From Plenodomus lindquistii (taxonomy: Eukaryota; Ascomycota; Dothideomycetes; Pleosporales; Leptosphaeriaceae): a stretch of 64,000 nucleotides of DNA. Shown piece after piece: positions 1 to 14,499 of the stretch. The number at the start of each line of letters is the position of its first letter. Position 1 is the first letter of the stretch. The notes beneath the pieces are model-generated. The model searched no databases. It was not told the origin of the DNA and saw only the letters and a list, made by a program, of their open reading frames with translations. A program made the position numbers and the translations under genes. Where the stretch lies: contig JANUWI010000022.1 in NCBI GenBank assembly GCA_025504975.1, forward strand, positions 310,001 through 374,000, given 5' to 3'.

Positions 1-827
1 AAGTTTTTTAGCCTTTAATATTTAGATTAAACTCTATTAGTTTTTATTTAAAAGGTCTACTTTAGATATTAGCACGCTATTTATTATTACTTTATAGGTA
101 AAAAGTATAAGCTATATACTTGTTATTTTTAGTAGCTAGATAATAGAAATTAATAGAATTTTATTCTTTATACTAAAGCTATTTATAGAAATATTAATAT
201 TCCTAGCAAGTAGCTTTTTTATACTATTAAAGTTAGCCTTTTTAATATTAGTAAAAGCTTTAGAAATAAACTTTTTAAGCTTATTTTATTATATAGCTTT
301 AGTAACAATATTATAGTATCTATTATTTATAATTCTAATTTAAGTAGAGGTAAAACTACCTAGTAGTTCTACTAGTAGCATACTAGAAAGTGTTATAAAT
401 TAAATATAGTAGATAACTTTTTAAACTATATCTATAGCGTTTACGCTATATTAGTATAGCTAAAAAAATAACTTTTTTTTAAAAAAAGTAAGTAATTATT
501 TTAATAAACCTCTATTAATAGTAATATTTTTAGAATATTATATTATAGTAGCTACTAGTATAAAAGCTATTTTAAAAAAAATAGAAGTATTAGTAAAAAA
601 AGCTACAATTTATTTACACTATATAAACTAGAACTTTATTTTTACTTTTTTATTTTCTAGTAAACTATTAAAGTATTCTTTAAACGCTATTATTAATATA
701 TAAAAGTAGGTCTAGAAATTATATTTATTAATATTTATATTATAATTAGTCTAGAAAAATAGTACTATTTTTTAAAAAGTAAGCTAGAAATATTCTATAA
801 AAAGAAAAACTTAAAAAAAATAACCTA

Positions 828-844
828 ATATATATATATATATT
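828..844. repeat. (TA)n microsatellite
   Basis: A short uninterrupted run of TA dinucleotides inside the AT-rich flank. It is probably a by-product of the local composition and has no visible functional context. Confidence 0.7.
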
Positions 845-3800
845 TAGGCTATTTATTAAAGAAAAATAAAGTATCTCTACTAAATAAATAACTATAAAAA
901 TTAAAGGTTTAGAAGTAGTAGTAGTAAAAATTTATTAGTTTAAAGAATTATTATTTTCTAATCTAAATACTATTAGTCTAACTACCTAGCTATTAATTAG
1001 ATAGTATATTAGTATTAAGTACACGTTATTAAATACTTAAATAGTAATTTTTATCTAGTATCTATATCTATACTTTTTAATACTAAAAGTAAATAACGTA
1101 TATAGTTTATATAATAGCTTATAAATCTAGTGTATTTTTTTAAATTATTACGCTTTAGTTTTATATAGGTAAGCTTTATTCTCTAGATTTCTAATTAGCT
1201 ATATCTACTCTAGTTAATTAGTTATTAGAAGCTTAGTAATTATTTTTCTTTTTTTTTACATAGGCTTTAGCGTATATAGTAAAGTAATATACCTATATTA
1301 TACTTAAATTTAGAGTTAGTATCTAAAGTTTTATTTCTAAAATATTAGTAATAAGTAATAATTAGAGTATATAAATAGCTAGTACTACTAAACTATTTAC
1401 TAGATTTTAAAAAATAGCTGTACTAAGTATTTATACCTAGTACGCGTAGTAAAGTATAGACTTTCTTTATTTAAAAAGCGTATATAGTAGATTTAACTAA
1501 ATAAAAATATTTACTAGACTCTATTATAAACTATACTTTAATAAATTTAGTAAAAGTAATTAAATTAGATATTTATTATAGTAGTATTTTATACACTATT
1601 AATATAGAGAATTAAAAATTACTTTTATAGCTTTTTAATATATACTTTTTACTTTTTTATAAAAGTAGTACTTAAATACCTTAGTATTTTAGGTATTAGA
1701 ATAATTACCTGCTTAATTCTACTAGTAGTTATATATTTATTATAAAGATTAAGCTATATATATTAAAGTATAAGTAATTATACTATAAAATAATAAATAG
1801 TTTATTAATCTAGTTATTATTTATTTAATAGTACTTTACTATTTAAATAACTATAGTAATTCTAGAGCTAATATTACTACTAATCTAACTTTAAAAAAAG
1901 TATATTTATTAAATAAAAAACTAATACTTTTTAAAGCTTTCTAGTAATTTATAATAACTTTATAGATTATATAGCTTTATACTAGTAATAGTTTATTTAA
2001 ACTTTTACTCTATTAATTTTTAATAATAAAGTATTAGCTTAGTATAGTTTTAACAAGTAATAAAGAATAAAAATTTAATTCTAGAAAAAAAACCTAAAAA
2101 ATAGCTACTATATTTAAAAAAGGTACTAAGCACATAAATTATCTAATTCTAATATAAAAAAGTAGAAATAATAAATATTTATATAAAGTTTTTTTAGATT
2201 TTATAATTAAAATAAATATAATTTAAACTTTTTAATAGAAAATAATTAGAAAGTATATCTATATTAGAAAATTCTACTATATACTTATTACTATTAGTTA
2301 TATAGAATACTAGTAACTAAATAGTTAGTAATATAAGTTACTAATTTACTACTTTTACTTTATAAAGCCTTTTTTTTTATATATTATAGCTAATAGACTA
2401 GTAAAATATATTTTGTATAGTAAGTAAAAACACGTATATTATATATATACTAGGTATTTCTAGTAGTAGTAAATTAAAAAAAGTAAGTAATATAAAATAT
2501 CTAAATAACTATAAAAACTATAAATACTATTTATACTATCTATACTATGTAAATTATAGTTACTATATATAATACTTATAATATACTTATAAAGTATATT
2601 ATACTACTCTAAACTACTACTATAAATTATTAAACTTTAGGCTTATAAATTATATACGCTTAGTAAAAGAACCTAGTAACTCTAGTATACTAAAAAGGTT
2701 AATATATATTACTTAATACTATAACTTTAAAAATAGTTAGAAGTATTACTTACTTTTTTAAGTTTTTTTATATTATTTATATATATAGTTTTATTTATTC
2801 TATATATATTAGCTATATTATTTAAAATATAAACTTTAGTTATAGTAACTACTATACTATTAGTAAAATATATCTATTATAAAGTTTATATAAATAGTAC
2901 TATAGATAAAAAAAATAGTACTACTATATATAGTATTAAAAAACTCTATTATAGTTATAAATAAGTAATAGTATTAATTAAATATTATAATTTAGTATAG
3001 AGAGTAGTATATAGTATTATATCTATAATATAAACTAAATATAGATAGCGTTTATAGTAGTACTTATTATTCTATATTAGCTACTCTATTAGTAGGCTTA
3101 ACTCTTTAAAAGCTAGATTAAAGCTATTTAAAAATATTAGTAGGCTTAATTAAAAATAAAAGTTAGTTTTAAAAAGTTTTTTTACTAGTAAAACTCTATA
3201 AAAGTTACTTCTACTTTCTTTTACTTTACTATTATCTTCTTTACTATAGTATATTACTTTAGAGGTAACTTTATAAGTTTATTAGTTTTAATACTATTAG
3301 ATTTACTATTTAACTTAATTTTATTTACTACTATACTTTCTAGTCTAGTAGTTAAATAATTCTTTATTAGTTTTTTAATTACTAGCTATTTATTAGCCTT
3401 TAATACTATACCTTTTTTTAACTAAAATAACTAGACTAATATAAAAAGCTCTATAAAATATTAGTATTTTTAAATAACTAGCATATTATTTACTAACTAG
3501 TTAAATAAAGTCTACTATAGCTAATAGTTTAACTATATTTTTACTCTAATAGCTAATAGTAAAGTCTAAAGCTATTACTATAAAAGCTATTAATATTATA
3601 CTAAGTATATTAAACTATTTTATAGTACTATTTTTTACTACTAGCTTTTACTTTAATATAGATAAATACTAAGTTATAGTAAATATTTTAGCTATTATTA
3701 AATATTTAAATAGAGTACTATAGTTAGTTAAATTACTATAAATAAATTTAAACTTTTTATATAGTTTAGCTAGTAATATAGAAACTATTATACTAGTATA

Positions 3801-4580
3801 AAAGCTATACTAGCGCTTTACTATAAAGTAAGCTATATTTATTATATTATAATAAAAGCTAGTTTAAGTATTATATATCTAAAGTTATTAATTATATCTA
3901 ATATAAATACAAGTATATACTTTTTTTATTAAGTTTTTATATAGATTTTATTATAGTATCTCTATTTTAAATATTACTACTATCTATTTATATAATAAAA
4001 GCGCTTTAAACTTACTTTTATAAAAGTCTATCTATAGAGTTACTATATAAGTATAGTTTATATTATTCTTTATAAATATAGTATATAATATAAGCTTTAT
4101 TATATACTTTATTATTTTTTTTTTTAAACTATAAATATTTAGTTTTTATTTTTTAAATTTCTATACTTTAATTACCTAGTTAAACCTAGTATTTAACGCT
4201 TTATACTTAAAATAGGTATTTTATAAAAAAAAAAGTTTAAAACTTTATAAATATTAGTATATAACTACTAAAACGTGTTACTATAAATATATACCTATAT
4301 TTTTATATAATTATATTAATTTAAATATACTAGATATAAATACTCTATTTATTTACTATATATATTTAGTACTAGAGTATATACTAGAAGTAAATAGTAT
4401 AACCTATTTAGACTTTCTATTACTCTAGACCTTTATAAATATTATTACTAAATTTCATTTTATATTAAAGTACACTTAGATAAAATAGTACTTACTCAAT
4501 TTTTAAAGTTATTAAAGTAGTTTAGTTTATAGTTAGTAGTAGACTATATAGACTTACTACGTTATAAATTAAAGTTAAAA

Positions 4581-4603
4581 AGTAGTAGTAGTAGTAGTAG
4601 TAG
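4581..4603. repeat. (AGT)n microsatellite
   Basis: Seven or so consecutive AGT triplets stand out from the flank. No reading frame surrounds it, so this is a simple sequence repeat and not a coding homopolymer. Confidence 0.7.
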
Positions 4604-7600
4604 AAGTAGAATAGATATACTAGTAGTATATAGTATTCTATAACTCTAGGTAATATTTTTAAAGTTAAAGTATATATATAATAGTTAGCTAGATATTAGT
4701 TATAGTTTTAAACTTAATTTTACCTAATAAATTATATTTAGTATATAAAATATACTTTAATATAGTAGTTATATATATATAGTATTTATAGTTCTATTTT
4801 AAACTAAATATATTTTCTATTATTATGTATATTAGTTATAGATATTAAATATAGTTTAATTATTATATATATTTTAAATATACTAACTAGTATATATTTT
4901 ATAATATAATAGTATACTTTTTCTAAACTTTATTAAACTTCTATATAAACTAAAAGTAGGTAATATAAAAGTATTATATATATTTTAAATAGATAGTAGA
5001 TATTTACTAAAACTTAGTATAGTTAATAGAAACTTAAAAAGAATAGGTATATAAAATAGTTAAAAGCTAAAAAAAAATTAGTATTTAATTTATACTATAC
5101 TAAATTTAACTATTATTTAGTATTACTTTCTATTACTATATATTAGTATAGAATATTTACTATAATAAATAGACTTTATATATATCTAAACTCTTCTCTC
5201 TATAATAAATATAAATTATATCTTTTTATTAGTAAAAAAGTGTATAATAGTACTATACTATAAAAATATAGCATTAACTTTTATCTAAGCCTATTAGTTA
5301 TATTTAACTATAAGTATAATAACTTTATATTATTAAATACTATTAAAATTAGTATAATTACTACTATATCTAGATATAACTATAGAACCTAGTTATAGTT
5401 ATTTATTTTATATAAAATATATTTTTAAACTATAGCTAAAAAAACTCTATAATAGTATTATATTTTTAAAACTATAGTATATATAGTAGTATTTATTCTA
5501 GAATATATTAAATAAGCTATATAGAGAGATTTATAAATTTAATATATTTAATATAGTATAAAAAGGTATAGAGTAGTAGAATATATATAGTAAATTTATC
5601 TAGTACTATATATATAAAATACTTAGCGTTTAATAGAGCTATTTTTATACTTATAGCTAATAATAATTTCGATAATACCTATCTAGATACGCTTTTAATA
5701 TATATAAATAGTATATAATTATATAGTTTAAAGTCTAGTAAATAGTTCTATTTAATATTATACTATTATAGTTACTAGGTTTATAATAGGAATTTTAATA
5801 CTTTTTTATATATTTAAGTTTTTATATAAATATATATTTAGTTTTATTTAAACTTTATATATACTATAATTTATATATACTATTACTACTAGTATAAACT
5901 ATATATAGAATATACTTCTATAATTAATAGATAATATATTATTTAATTTATTTTATACCTTTTTTTTCTTTTTATACGTTTATATGATACTCCTTTACTT
6001 ATTTTTAAAGTTTAGAGAATACTAAGTATTATATTTATTCTAGTCTATATAATTATTTACTAAGTAAGTTATATCTCTATTATTACTTTTATAGAGTAGT
6101 TTTTTTAGTATAAAGTTTATAGACTATAAAATAGACGCTATAGTATATATTTAAAAGGCTTTAAACTTATATAATTATACTATAGTATTATAAAGTTAGT
6201 AGTAAACTATTATTATACTATTAATATTATTAAATATAACTTTATTATTAAACTATATAGTCTCTATAAAAGTATATTAGTACTACTTTCTTAGTACTTT
6301 TATAGTATCTTTTTTTTTTAGTAGTATAAAAACTAAATAAACTTAGCCTAGTAAGTAGCTAAATATAAAGTAGTTATTTTTATTATCTAGTTTTATATAC
6401 TTTTAAACCTAAATAAACTTCTTCTATTTTTTTCTAGACGCGTAGTAATTAGTTAAATTATAAACTATAAGTTTTTTTTAGTATTTAAACTTTTTATACT
6501 TTTACCTATACCTATCTAGTATATAATAAATTAACTTATATATATTTTTATACTCTATAACTATATATTATCTATTTTTAATTTATTTTTATTTTTATTT
6601 ATAATTAGTATATAGTTATAATATATCTATTAAACGAGAATATAAATAGTAACTACTACTAAAAAGTTTAGATAAAATAGATAATCTACTATTTTACTAA
6701 TAGTTATAGTTTTTATATAGTTAGAAATAAGTATAATAAACTACTTAAACTTAAATATTATTACTAGAGTAGTAACTCTAACTATATACACTTCTATATT
6801 ATAATTTATCTAGATTTATAGATTACTATCTATATGTATTTATTTATATTTAAAAGTAAAAAAAGTAATATACTTTAAATTATAAATATAAATCTATTAT
6901 ATAAAGTAATAATAGTTTAGAATTTAATAGAACTATTTAATTATATTTCTATAAAATGCTTTTCTATTTGTTCTAGTATCTAGTCTATCTAATAATCTAA
7001 AATACTTAATATAACTAATTATATAGAATAGAGCATACTATTTTAGAAAATAGAAGTACTTATTTTAATAGTATAGATAGAATTCTTTTTATATATATTT
7101 ATTTAGTTAATAGCGCTCTATATATAATTAAAAGTAGTAGTATTATAGTATTAGTAGAATATAATAGCTATAAAATTATATATAGCGTAAATAAACTATA
7201 TTATATAAAAAGTATATAAATTTAATAGAAAAAATATAACTACTATAAGCTATTAAATAATAACTATTTACTTTTTTTAAGTATACTATTTCTATTTACT
7301 ATAACTTAGTATTATATTATTACCTATCTAATATAGTAACTATTAGAAGTATTTATCTAGCTATATTATAGATTAAATTTATAACCTCTAGCTATTAGAG
7401 CTTTAGAGCTACCCTGCTAGCGCTAGGCTTAAATAGGCGCGTTTTAGTTAGTAAAAATACTATAGTTTTACTTTATGTATAGAAAACTAGCTCTCTATGT
7501 AGTATTTTACTCTAGAGGTTTAACTTATATAATCTATAAATACGTCTATAATTACCTATGCCTTTATAAGCTATTCTAGTTCTAATACTTTTAAAATATA

Positions 7601-10600
7601 AATATTATTTTTTACTTACCTTTATTATAAAACCTTCTTTTTAAAAAGCTTTTTAATCTAGTTTAGTATATACTATAGAAGACTTTTAAAATATAGATAA
7701 AGTATATTAGTTAGTATTCTCTAGTATATATTAAATCTAGTATATTTTTAAATAAAATAAACTTCTAAGTATCTCTAGCTTAGAATATCTATTTATGTAT
7801 TTTTATATATTTAGAGTTTTTACTATATCTATATCTATAGGTTATTACGCTATAGGTATTCTATATTAAAATTCTTTTAATTACTAAGTAAAATACTATA
7901 CTAAGTATAGTACTATTTAGATTTAACTTCTAATATAGAAACTTACTTTTTATACTCTATAAAAATATAGAATAATATTAAATAGTAGTATTAGCTTAAA
8001 TTATTAGTATAATATAAAGTAAATTTATAAATAAAATAGTATTCTAAAGCTAGAGTCTAGTAAAAAACATAATAAAATAGTAAATAGATAGAATATATAT
8101 ATTTTAATATATAATCTATTATATACTAGTAAACTTTTTTTTATTAATACTAGTAATAATAGATATAAATTCTATAAAAATAGTACTAGGCGTAAGTTTT
8201 TTATATTAGACTTTAAAACTAAAATTACTAATAAAAAGATATACTAGCTATATAGTAATATTACTAGAATAGTATAATAACTAGGTTTTATTCCTAAATA
8301 TAATAATAAAAACTACTATATTACTAGATAGTAGTATAGTCTATATTTTCTACTACTAATTAGCTAAATAGATATTATAGTATATATATACTTTTAGAGT
8401 CTCTTTTCTATTATATATATATATAAAAGTATAAACTATTTCTAATATAAATAGTTTATAATCTAAAATAAAAGTTATTACTTTAATAATATTTTTGTAT
8501 AGTATATAGTATTTAGACTTACTATTATTTATAATATTTATAGAAATTATTTTTTATATCTATACTTTATTATTTATACTACTATCTAGTAAAAATAGTT
8601 TACTTTTCTAATTTTTTATATTTAAGAATCTAAAGAGATTATATATTAGTTCTATATAGAAATCTTTAGTAAAGTTATTTATATTACTTTCTATAGCTTA
8701 AATATAATTTAGCTATATTATAAATATATAAGTATAGTTAAACTAAAAGTTAGTAAATATACATATTTTTTATTTATTAGTAGCTATTCTATAATATACT
8801 ACTTTATATTCCTAAATAGTATTTAGACTATAAATAGAATAATTTTTCTAGTAGAAATACTATTATAGATAAAGGTTTTATAGTCTAACTAAAAAGTAGT
8901 ATACTATAGCTAAGTTTTTATCTAGTTTACTATACTAAAATTAGATATAAAAAGGCTATTTTCTATACTACTTTTTTTTTCTATATAGCTAATAGAGTTA
9001 GTACTATTCTAGGTAGCTATAAAAAAACTAAAGTTTTATAAAATAGTATTACTTTTATATATTACTAATATATTTATTTCTAGAAATTCTATTACTATTA
9101 TATAGTTTTTACATTTATTATAGCTTAGTATTAAGCGTTTATTTTTATATAAAAAGGTTATAATAATAGTATAAAAAAAAGCTATTTAGTATTTTAAGTA
9201 TAATCTAGTAGTAACTTTAATATACCTTTACTAAAAGTTTTATAACTAGCTAGTTTAAAAAGACGTATTAGGTGTATAGCTATATTTTATAGTTAACTTA
9301 AATCTATTATATAGATAATAATAAATTAGGTATATTATAGAATATAGCTACTTTTTATAAACTTACTAGTATTTATATAAACTATTTATTTAACAAAAAT
9401 CTTTATAGTACTAGTTATAAGTTAATAAAAAATCTATATTATATTAATATATATATAAATATATATTATAAGTTAAATTATAGAAGGTATTATATAGTTA
9501 GTAATATCTATATTAAGTTATAAATAGAATTTACTATATAAGTATTTAAATATAGTAAATAGTATATTACTTTTATAACTTTATATTATATAATACGTAT
9601 ACTTTTTTTATACCTAGTTCTATAACTATTCTAATAGCCTAAAGACTAACCTATTATATATAAAAACTTATAATTTAAATTATTTATCTATAGTAAAACT
9701 AGACGCACGTATAGATATAAAGTTTAAACTAGTAAAAGTAGTTTTCTATCTATAGTAATTATTTATACTATTTAACTTTTTTATATACCTTTTTATATAA
9801 CTATAGTTATATTTAATAGCCTTTTTAATAGCTATTTATAAACTAGTTATAGGCTATATTATTAATAAAACTTATATAAAAGTTTAGTTTTACCTAATAA
9901 AGTAATTCTAGTATAGTATAAAAGATACTAAAAAGTTTATAGTTTATAGTTATTATTAGTCTCTAGCTAGACCTAGATATTAATACTACTTATAAAAAGC
10001 AGCTAGATAGACTATTTTATTAAGCTTTTTTTACATACCTTTTTTAGTATCTAATTCTTTTTTAAAACTTTTAAAAACGTAGTAATAAAGATTTAATTAC
10101 TTTTATACTTTAAATTAAATTAACTAAAATCTTTCTTCTAAGTTATAAAGTATAAAAGTATATTCTTTAATACTTTAAAATAAAGTTAATAGAAAGTAGC
10201 TATAGGCTTTATTTTATCTATAATAGTTATAGTTAAATCTAAAGCTACTAAAAACCTTTATTTCTATATTTTATAACTAGCGCTACTACTAGAACTACTA
10301 ACTCTATATTATTAGAGACTCTATATTATTAAAGCTTTATTATAAAAAAAAATAGTATTTAGCTAGCTAGAGAGTATTATATAAATTATTTACTAATTAG
10401 CTTTTTAAAAAATATAAGTATATACCTATTTATATACTCTATACTAGTTAACTATTACTATACTAAACTTTTAAAGTCTATAGTAATAAACTAATCTAGT
10501 AAGTATAGTAAATTTATTAAATTTAGTAAATATATAAAATTTTATAAATTTAAAGAAATTAAATTTAATAAAAAGTATAATATCTAAATATACTAAGTAT

Positions 10601-10984
10601 AATAAGTTAAAAAACTAAAGTTCTAAGTACTATACCTAATATAAATATATATATACTAAATATATAGTATTATAGTTATAGTTACTAAGTATATAAAAAA
10701 AGCTACTAGAAAATTATAAATTTCTCATAACTTTCTAGCCTATTATATAACTAATAAAAGTAAATATTACTAGCTTCTATATAGAGTAAAAAAAAAAGCT
10801 AATATAGAACTATTATTATTTTATTAGGTAAGCTACTAACTATCTACTTAAAATATAGTTAATACTATTAAAAGCGCTAGTTAGACTATAGATATTAAAA
10901 ATATAACTAGTTTATTATAGAGCTAATTATATATCTAAAAATAAAACTATTACTAAGTTTAATAGTATTAGAGTAGATAAGCTA

Positions 10985-11130
10985 TATATTTTTTAAAGGT
11001 TTTAAAGCCTTTAGATTACATACACTATATATTTTTTTATTTTTATAAGCTTTTAAATTAGATATACTATATATATTTTAAACTTTTAAAGCCTTTAAAA
11101 GAGATAAACTATATAATTTCTAAAGCCTAA
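10985..11130. repeat. Imperfect direct repeats with 'ttttaaagcctttaa' core
   Basis: Two to three diverged copies of a segment of about 60 bases share a core close to 'ttttaaagccttta' followed by an 'actatata' element. The copies differ at many positions, so this is a degraded tandem duplication and its exact limits are uncertain. Confidence 0.4.
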
Positions 11131-11323
11131 TATATTTACTATATATTACTACTTTAGTAAGTAGCTTTAACTATAATATTTTCTAATAAGTAATATAAAG
11201 TTATACCTATAATAAATAATATACCTAGTTAATATATTAGTAAATAAACTATATAAAAAAAGTAAAAGCTTAGTTCTAGAAGTATAATTAAACTAGAACA
11301 ATGCTTATAATATATAATAAATT

Positions 11324-11556
11324 AATAGTACTAGTAATAAATAGCTTTAGTAGTACTAGTAATAAATAGCTTTAATAGTACTAGTAATAAATAGCTTTAG
11401 TAGTACTAGTAATAAATAGCTTTAGTAGTACTAGTAATAAATTACTTTAGTAGTATAACTAATAAATAGCTTTAGTAGTTCTAGTAATAAATAGCTTAGT
11501 AATAAATAGCTTTAATAGCGCTTAAAATAAATAGCTTTAGTAGCGTAGGTAATAAA
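11324..11556. repeat. 25-bp minisatellite, about nine copies
   Basis: A tandem array with a 25-base period runs here. Its core is 'agtactagtaataaatagc' followed by 'tttag'. The first five copies are nearly perfect. Later copies shorten or diverge, one ending 'agcgcttaaaataaatagc', then 'agcgtaggtaataaa'. There is no unique spacer between copies, so it is a minisatellite and not a CRISPR array. Copies that stay uniform within a heavily mutated flank suggest either expansion after most RIP had occurred or continuing homogenisation by slippage. No gene is associated. Confidence 0.85.
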
Positions 11557-12104
11557 AAAAACGGTTAATATTAACTATAGAATATTAGTAGTAATAGTAC
11601 CTTTTAAAAGTAAAAAAAAAGAAAAAAGAATATAAAAAAGAAAGTAAAAAGGTAGTAAACTTATATATATACGTTATTTAATATAGTAATAGTAAAAGTA
11701 AATTATATAGTAGATTATACTTTATACTAGTAAAAAAAGAATAATTACGCATATATAAAAAGACTTATTTATTTTAAACTATACTTTATATAAAAAGATT
11801 AGAAAATCTACTACTATTTATATATAGGTAATAGTACTAGGGTTCTAACTACTAAATAAAACTATATAGCTACTAATATATTTAATTATTATTAATTTAT
11901 ATACTATATTCTAACTTTAATATAAATATATATATTTTCTAATTTTATTTTAAATTAAATAGAGTAGTAATTTATTTTAGAAGTTAGATTAAAGCTATAT
12001 ACTAATAGTATATTACTACTATCTATACTATTATAGAAATAGCTAGTAATTTTATATAATGTAGTATATAAAACTATTATTATAGAGTTTATTAAAGTTT
12101 AAAG

Positions 12105-12205
12105 CTAGTATTATAAAGCTTTTTAAAGCCTATAGTTTATAAGGATTATAGAGCTTTTTATAGCCTATAGCTAGCTAGTATTATATAGCTTTTTAAAATA
12201 TATAG
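12105..12205. repeat. Degenerate repeats around 'agctttttaaagcctatag'
   Basis: Several diverged copies of a motif resembling 'agctttttaaagcctatag' and 'agctagtattata' occur in direct orientation within about 100 bases. The period is irregular. It is probably an old, decayed satellite-like segment. Confidence 0.45.
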
Positions 12206-12250
12206 AGTTATTTTTAACTTTAATATTAGTAAGTAAAAAAGGCCTATAGT

Positions 12251-12336
12251 ATTAAAGCTAGTAGAAAAACTAAAATAGGTACTATAATTAAAGCTAGTAA
12301 AAAAACTAGAGTAGGTACTATAATAAAAGCTAGTAC
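12251..12336. repeat. 36-bp tandem repeat, about 2.4 copies
   Basis: The segment starting 'attaaagctagtagaaaaac' recurs 36 bases later with a few substitutions, and a third partial copy starts at 12,323. Differences between copies are of the A/G transition type expected from RIP. Confidence 0.65.
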
Positions 12337-12586
12337 TATTAGAAACTATTATAAAGTAGCTTTTAACTTTTTATTTTTAAATTACAAAGTTTCTATTTTA
12401 TATATATACTATACTTTTAGATTTCTAATATTAATTTTTTTCTAATACTCTAAAAAGATAATTTACTAACTAAGCTTTTTAACTATTAGACTAGCTAGAA
12501 AAGTTTTAGTATTTTTTTAAAAAATATTAAAACTACTATATATAGCTAGAAAGGAAATAAAAAGGTTAAAAAATAAGTTAGAGGTA

Positions 12587-12890
12587 TTAATAGTACTATA
12601 AAGTATACCTATATTACTTATATTAAAGCTCTAGCTACTATAAAAAAAAATTAAAAAAGTTAATAGTACTATAAAGTATATCTATATTATCTATATTAAA
12701 GCTCTAGCTACTATAAAAAATAAATTAAAAAAGTTAATAGTACTATAAAGTATACCTATATTATTTATACTAAAAATAAATTTAAAGTTATAAACTATTA
12801 GATTTATAAAATATTATAGTACTATAGAGTATATCTATATTATTTATACTAAAAATAACTTATAAGTTATAAACTATTAGGTTTTTAAAA
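12587..12890. repeat. 73-bp tandem repeat, four copies
   Basis: The phrase 'ttaatagtactataaagta' starts at about 12,587, 12,660, 12,734 and (diverged) 12,813. The period is therefore 73-79 bases. The first two copies share the tail 'aaagctctagctactataaa'. The last two instead share a tail reading 'actaaaaataa' followed by 'agttataaactatta'. There are thus two tail types on one head, which suggests a higher-order duplication. No coding potential is seen. Confidence 0.75.
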
Positions 12891-14499
12891 AATTATAGTA
12901 TATTTAGTAATAGGCTTAATAGTATAGTAATAACTATATTTTATAGTTTACTATTACTTTTTTAAATAATATATAATAGAATTTTACTTAAGTTAATAAT
13001 ATATATATAGCTATTTAAACTATTAAAAAAAAGTATATTATAGTTATTAGTATAGAGAATTTAGCTAGAGTTACTTTTAGTAGAAAGTAAATTGTTATAA
13101 ATATTCATAGAAAAAAAGTAGTTATAGGTATTAATAAGCTTTAAAAATAATATATTATATATTATATAAATATTTATATATATAAAGCTAAATTATACTA
13201 TAAAGTAAAAAAACTATAATTATTAGTTATTCTTTAGTATTAAGTGCTACTATTAAACTTTAATATATATTAAAAAAACTAGACTATACCTATTATTTTA
13301 ATAAACATATTGTTCTAGTAGTAGTAGTTATTATAATCTAGTTTTTATCTTTTCTAAACTGCCTATAGTTTAGTAATAAATAGATTTTTTAGCTACTACT
13401 ACTAGTACCACGCCTATTTATTAGTAGGCTTAAAAATTAAAAAAAAAATTTAAAGTTACTTTATATATATCTACTATACTTTAAAGTTTATACTACTATA
13501 CTAAAGTTTAAATAGCTTAGTTATTTAATACTTTTATAAACCTATTTTAATATATTTTATATTATAAATAAAGTACTATATAATTAGAAATTAGTAGTAT
13601 ATATAAACTTTAGCTAACTATACTACTACTATTTACTACTTTACCTTTTTAGTATATAAAGTAGTAGCTTAAACTATATATAAAGTAAAAAAAAAAACGT
13701 AAAATATATAGTAATTATAATAGAAGTAAATAAAAAGAAGAAAGTTTAAATTTATAGTAAAAAGAACTAGGTACTATAGGTTAATTAAAGTTACTTTATA
13801 CTATTTTAAAGCTAGTACTAGTAGAGTATACGCTATTATACTTTACTTTTTTAATAGCTTATTTACTAGGTATTTTTAACTACGTTAGAATAGTAGAGAG
13901 TTAGTTAATAAAAGTTATTTAAAGTTACTTTATATAAAACTTTTAATAACTTTTATATACTTTTACTATTATACTATATATTAAAAACCTAGTTTAATAG
14001 AAATACTACTACTTACTAATAAAATTATAGTATTTTAAATAAACTATATATAGTATAGTAGCTTTAATAAAGTATAAAAAAAGTAAAATACTAGTAATAT
14101 AATTAATATAAAGTAATATATATTAGTAAAAATATAATATATAGATTTAGTACTAGTAAATAGTATTTATAACTTATATATTAGTATAAAATGTATAGAA
14201 TAGGTATAGTACTAGTACTATATATAGTTTATAACTAGAAAAAGTAGAATTTAAGTAATATAATTAATATATAGTATTATTAGTTTATATAAATAAAATA
14301 CGTATATAAATCGAATTAAAAACTTTTAGTATAGTATATAATAGAAAAGTATTTAGTTTTATATATAAAATAAAGTTATTATAGTAAATATAGTTAATCT
14401 AGTTAAAAGCTAGTTTAATATAAACTACTAATTTAAAATACTTTAATACTTATATATAATTACAGATACTAAATTACTATAAAAAGTTTTTTTCTAATA

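Larger units (their letters stand above)
1..14499. other. RIP-exhausted AT-rich flank without recognisable genes
   Basis: This stretch is AT-rich DNA almost devoid of CA and TG dinucleotides; the first 600 bases hold four CA and two TG. Stop codons TAA and TAG recur every few codons in all frames, so no open reading frame of gene length is believable. I looked for conserved reverse transcriptase, integrase, transposase, rRNA and tRNA signatures on both strands and found none I could defend. The composition is what remains when repeated DNA has gone through many rounds of C-to-T change at CpA, so the original content was probably transposable elements. Only the short tandem repeats listed separately stand out. 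It is more mutated than the rDNA to its right, which suggests an older repeat. Confidence 0.75.

Noticed and set aside
7380..7580. Possible copia-type polyprotein segment on the minus strand (a KA-L-ARGY-like reading near 7,390-7,420)
   Set aside because: The spacing is off by a codon from the usual motif, the flanking codons do not continue the family pattern, and no catalytic block was found at the expected distance. It is too weak to call in such biased sequence.
11324..11556. CRISPR-like array
   Set aside because: The 25-bp units are directly adjacent with no unique spacers, and the context is eukaryotic. It is a minisatellite.
1..14499. Mitochondrial or other organellar DNA, because of the very high AT content
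   Set aside because: The composition is driven by loss of CA and TG, and the region is continuous with nuclear-type rDNA (18S-5.8S-28S with ITS) and a LINE. No mitochondrial genes or tRNAs are visible.
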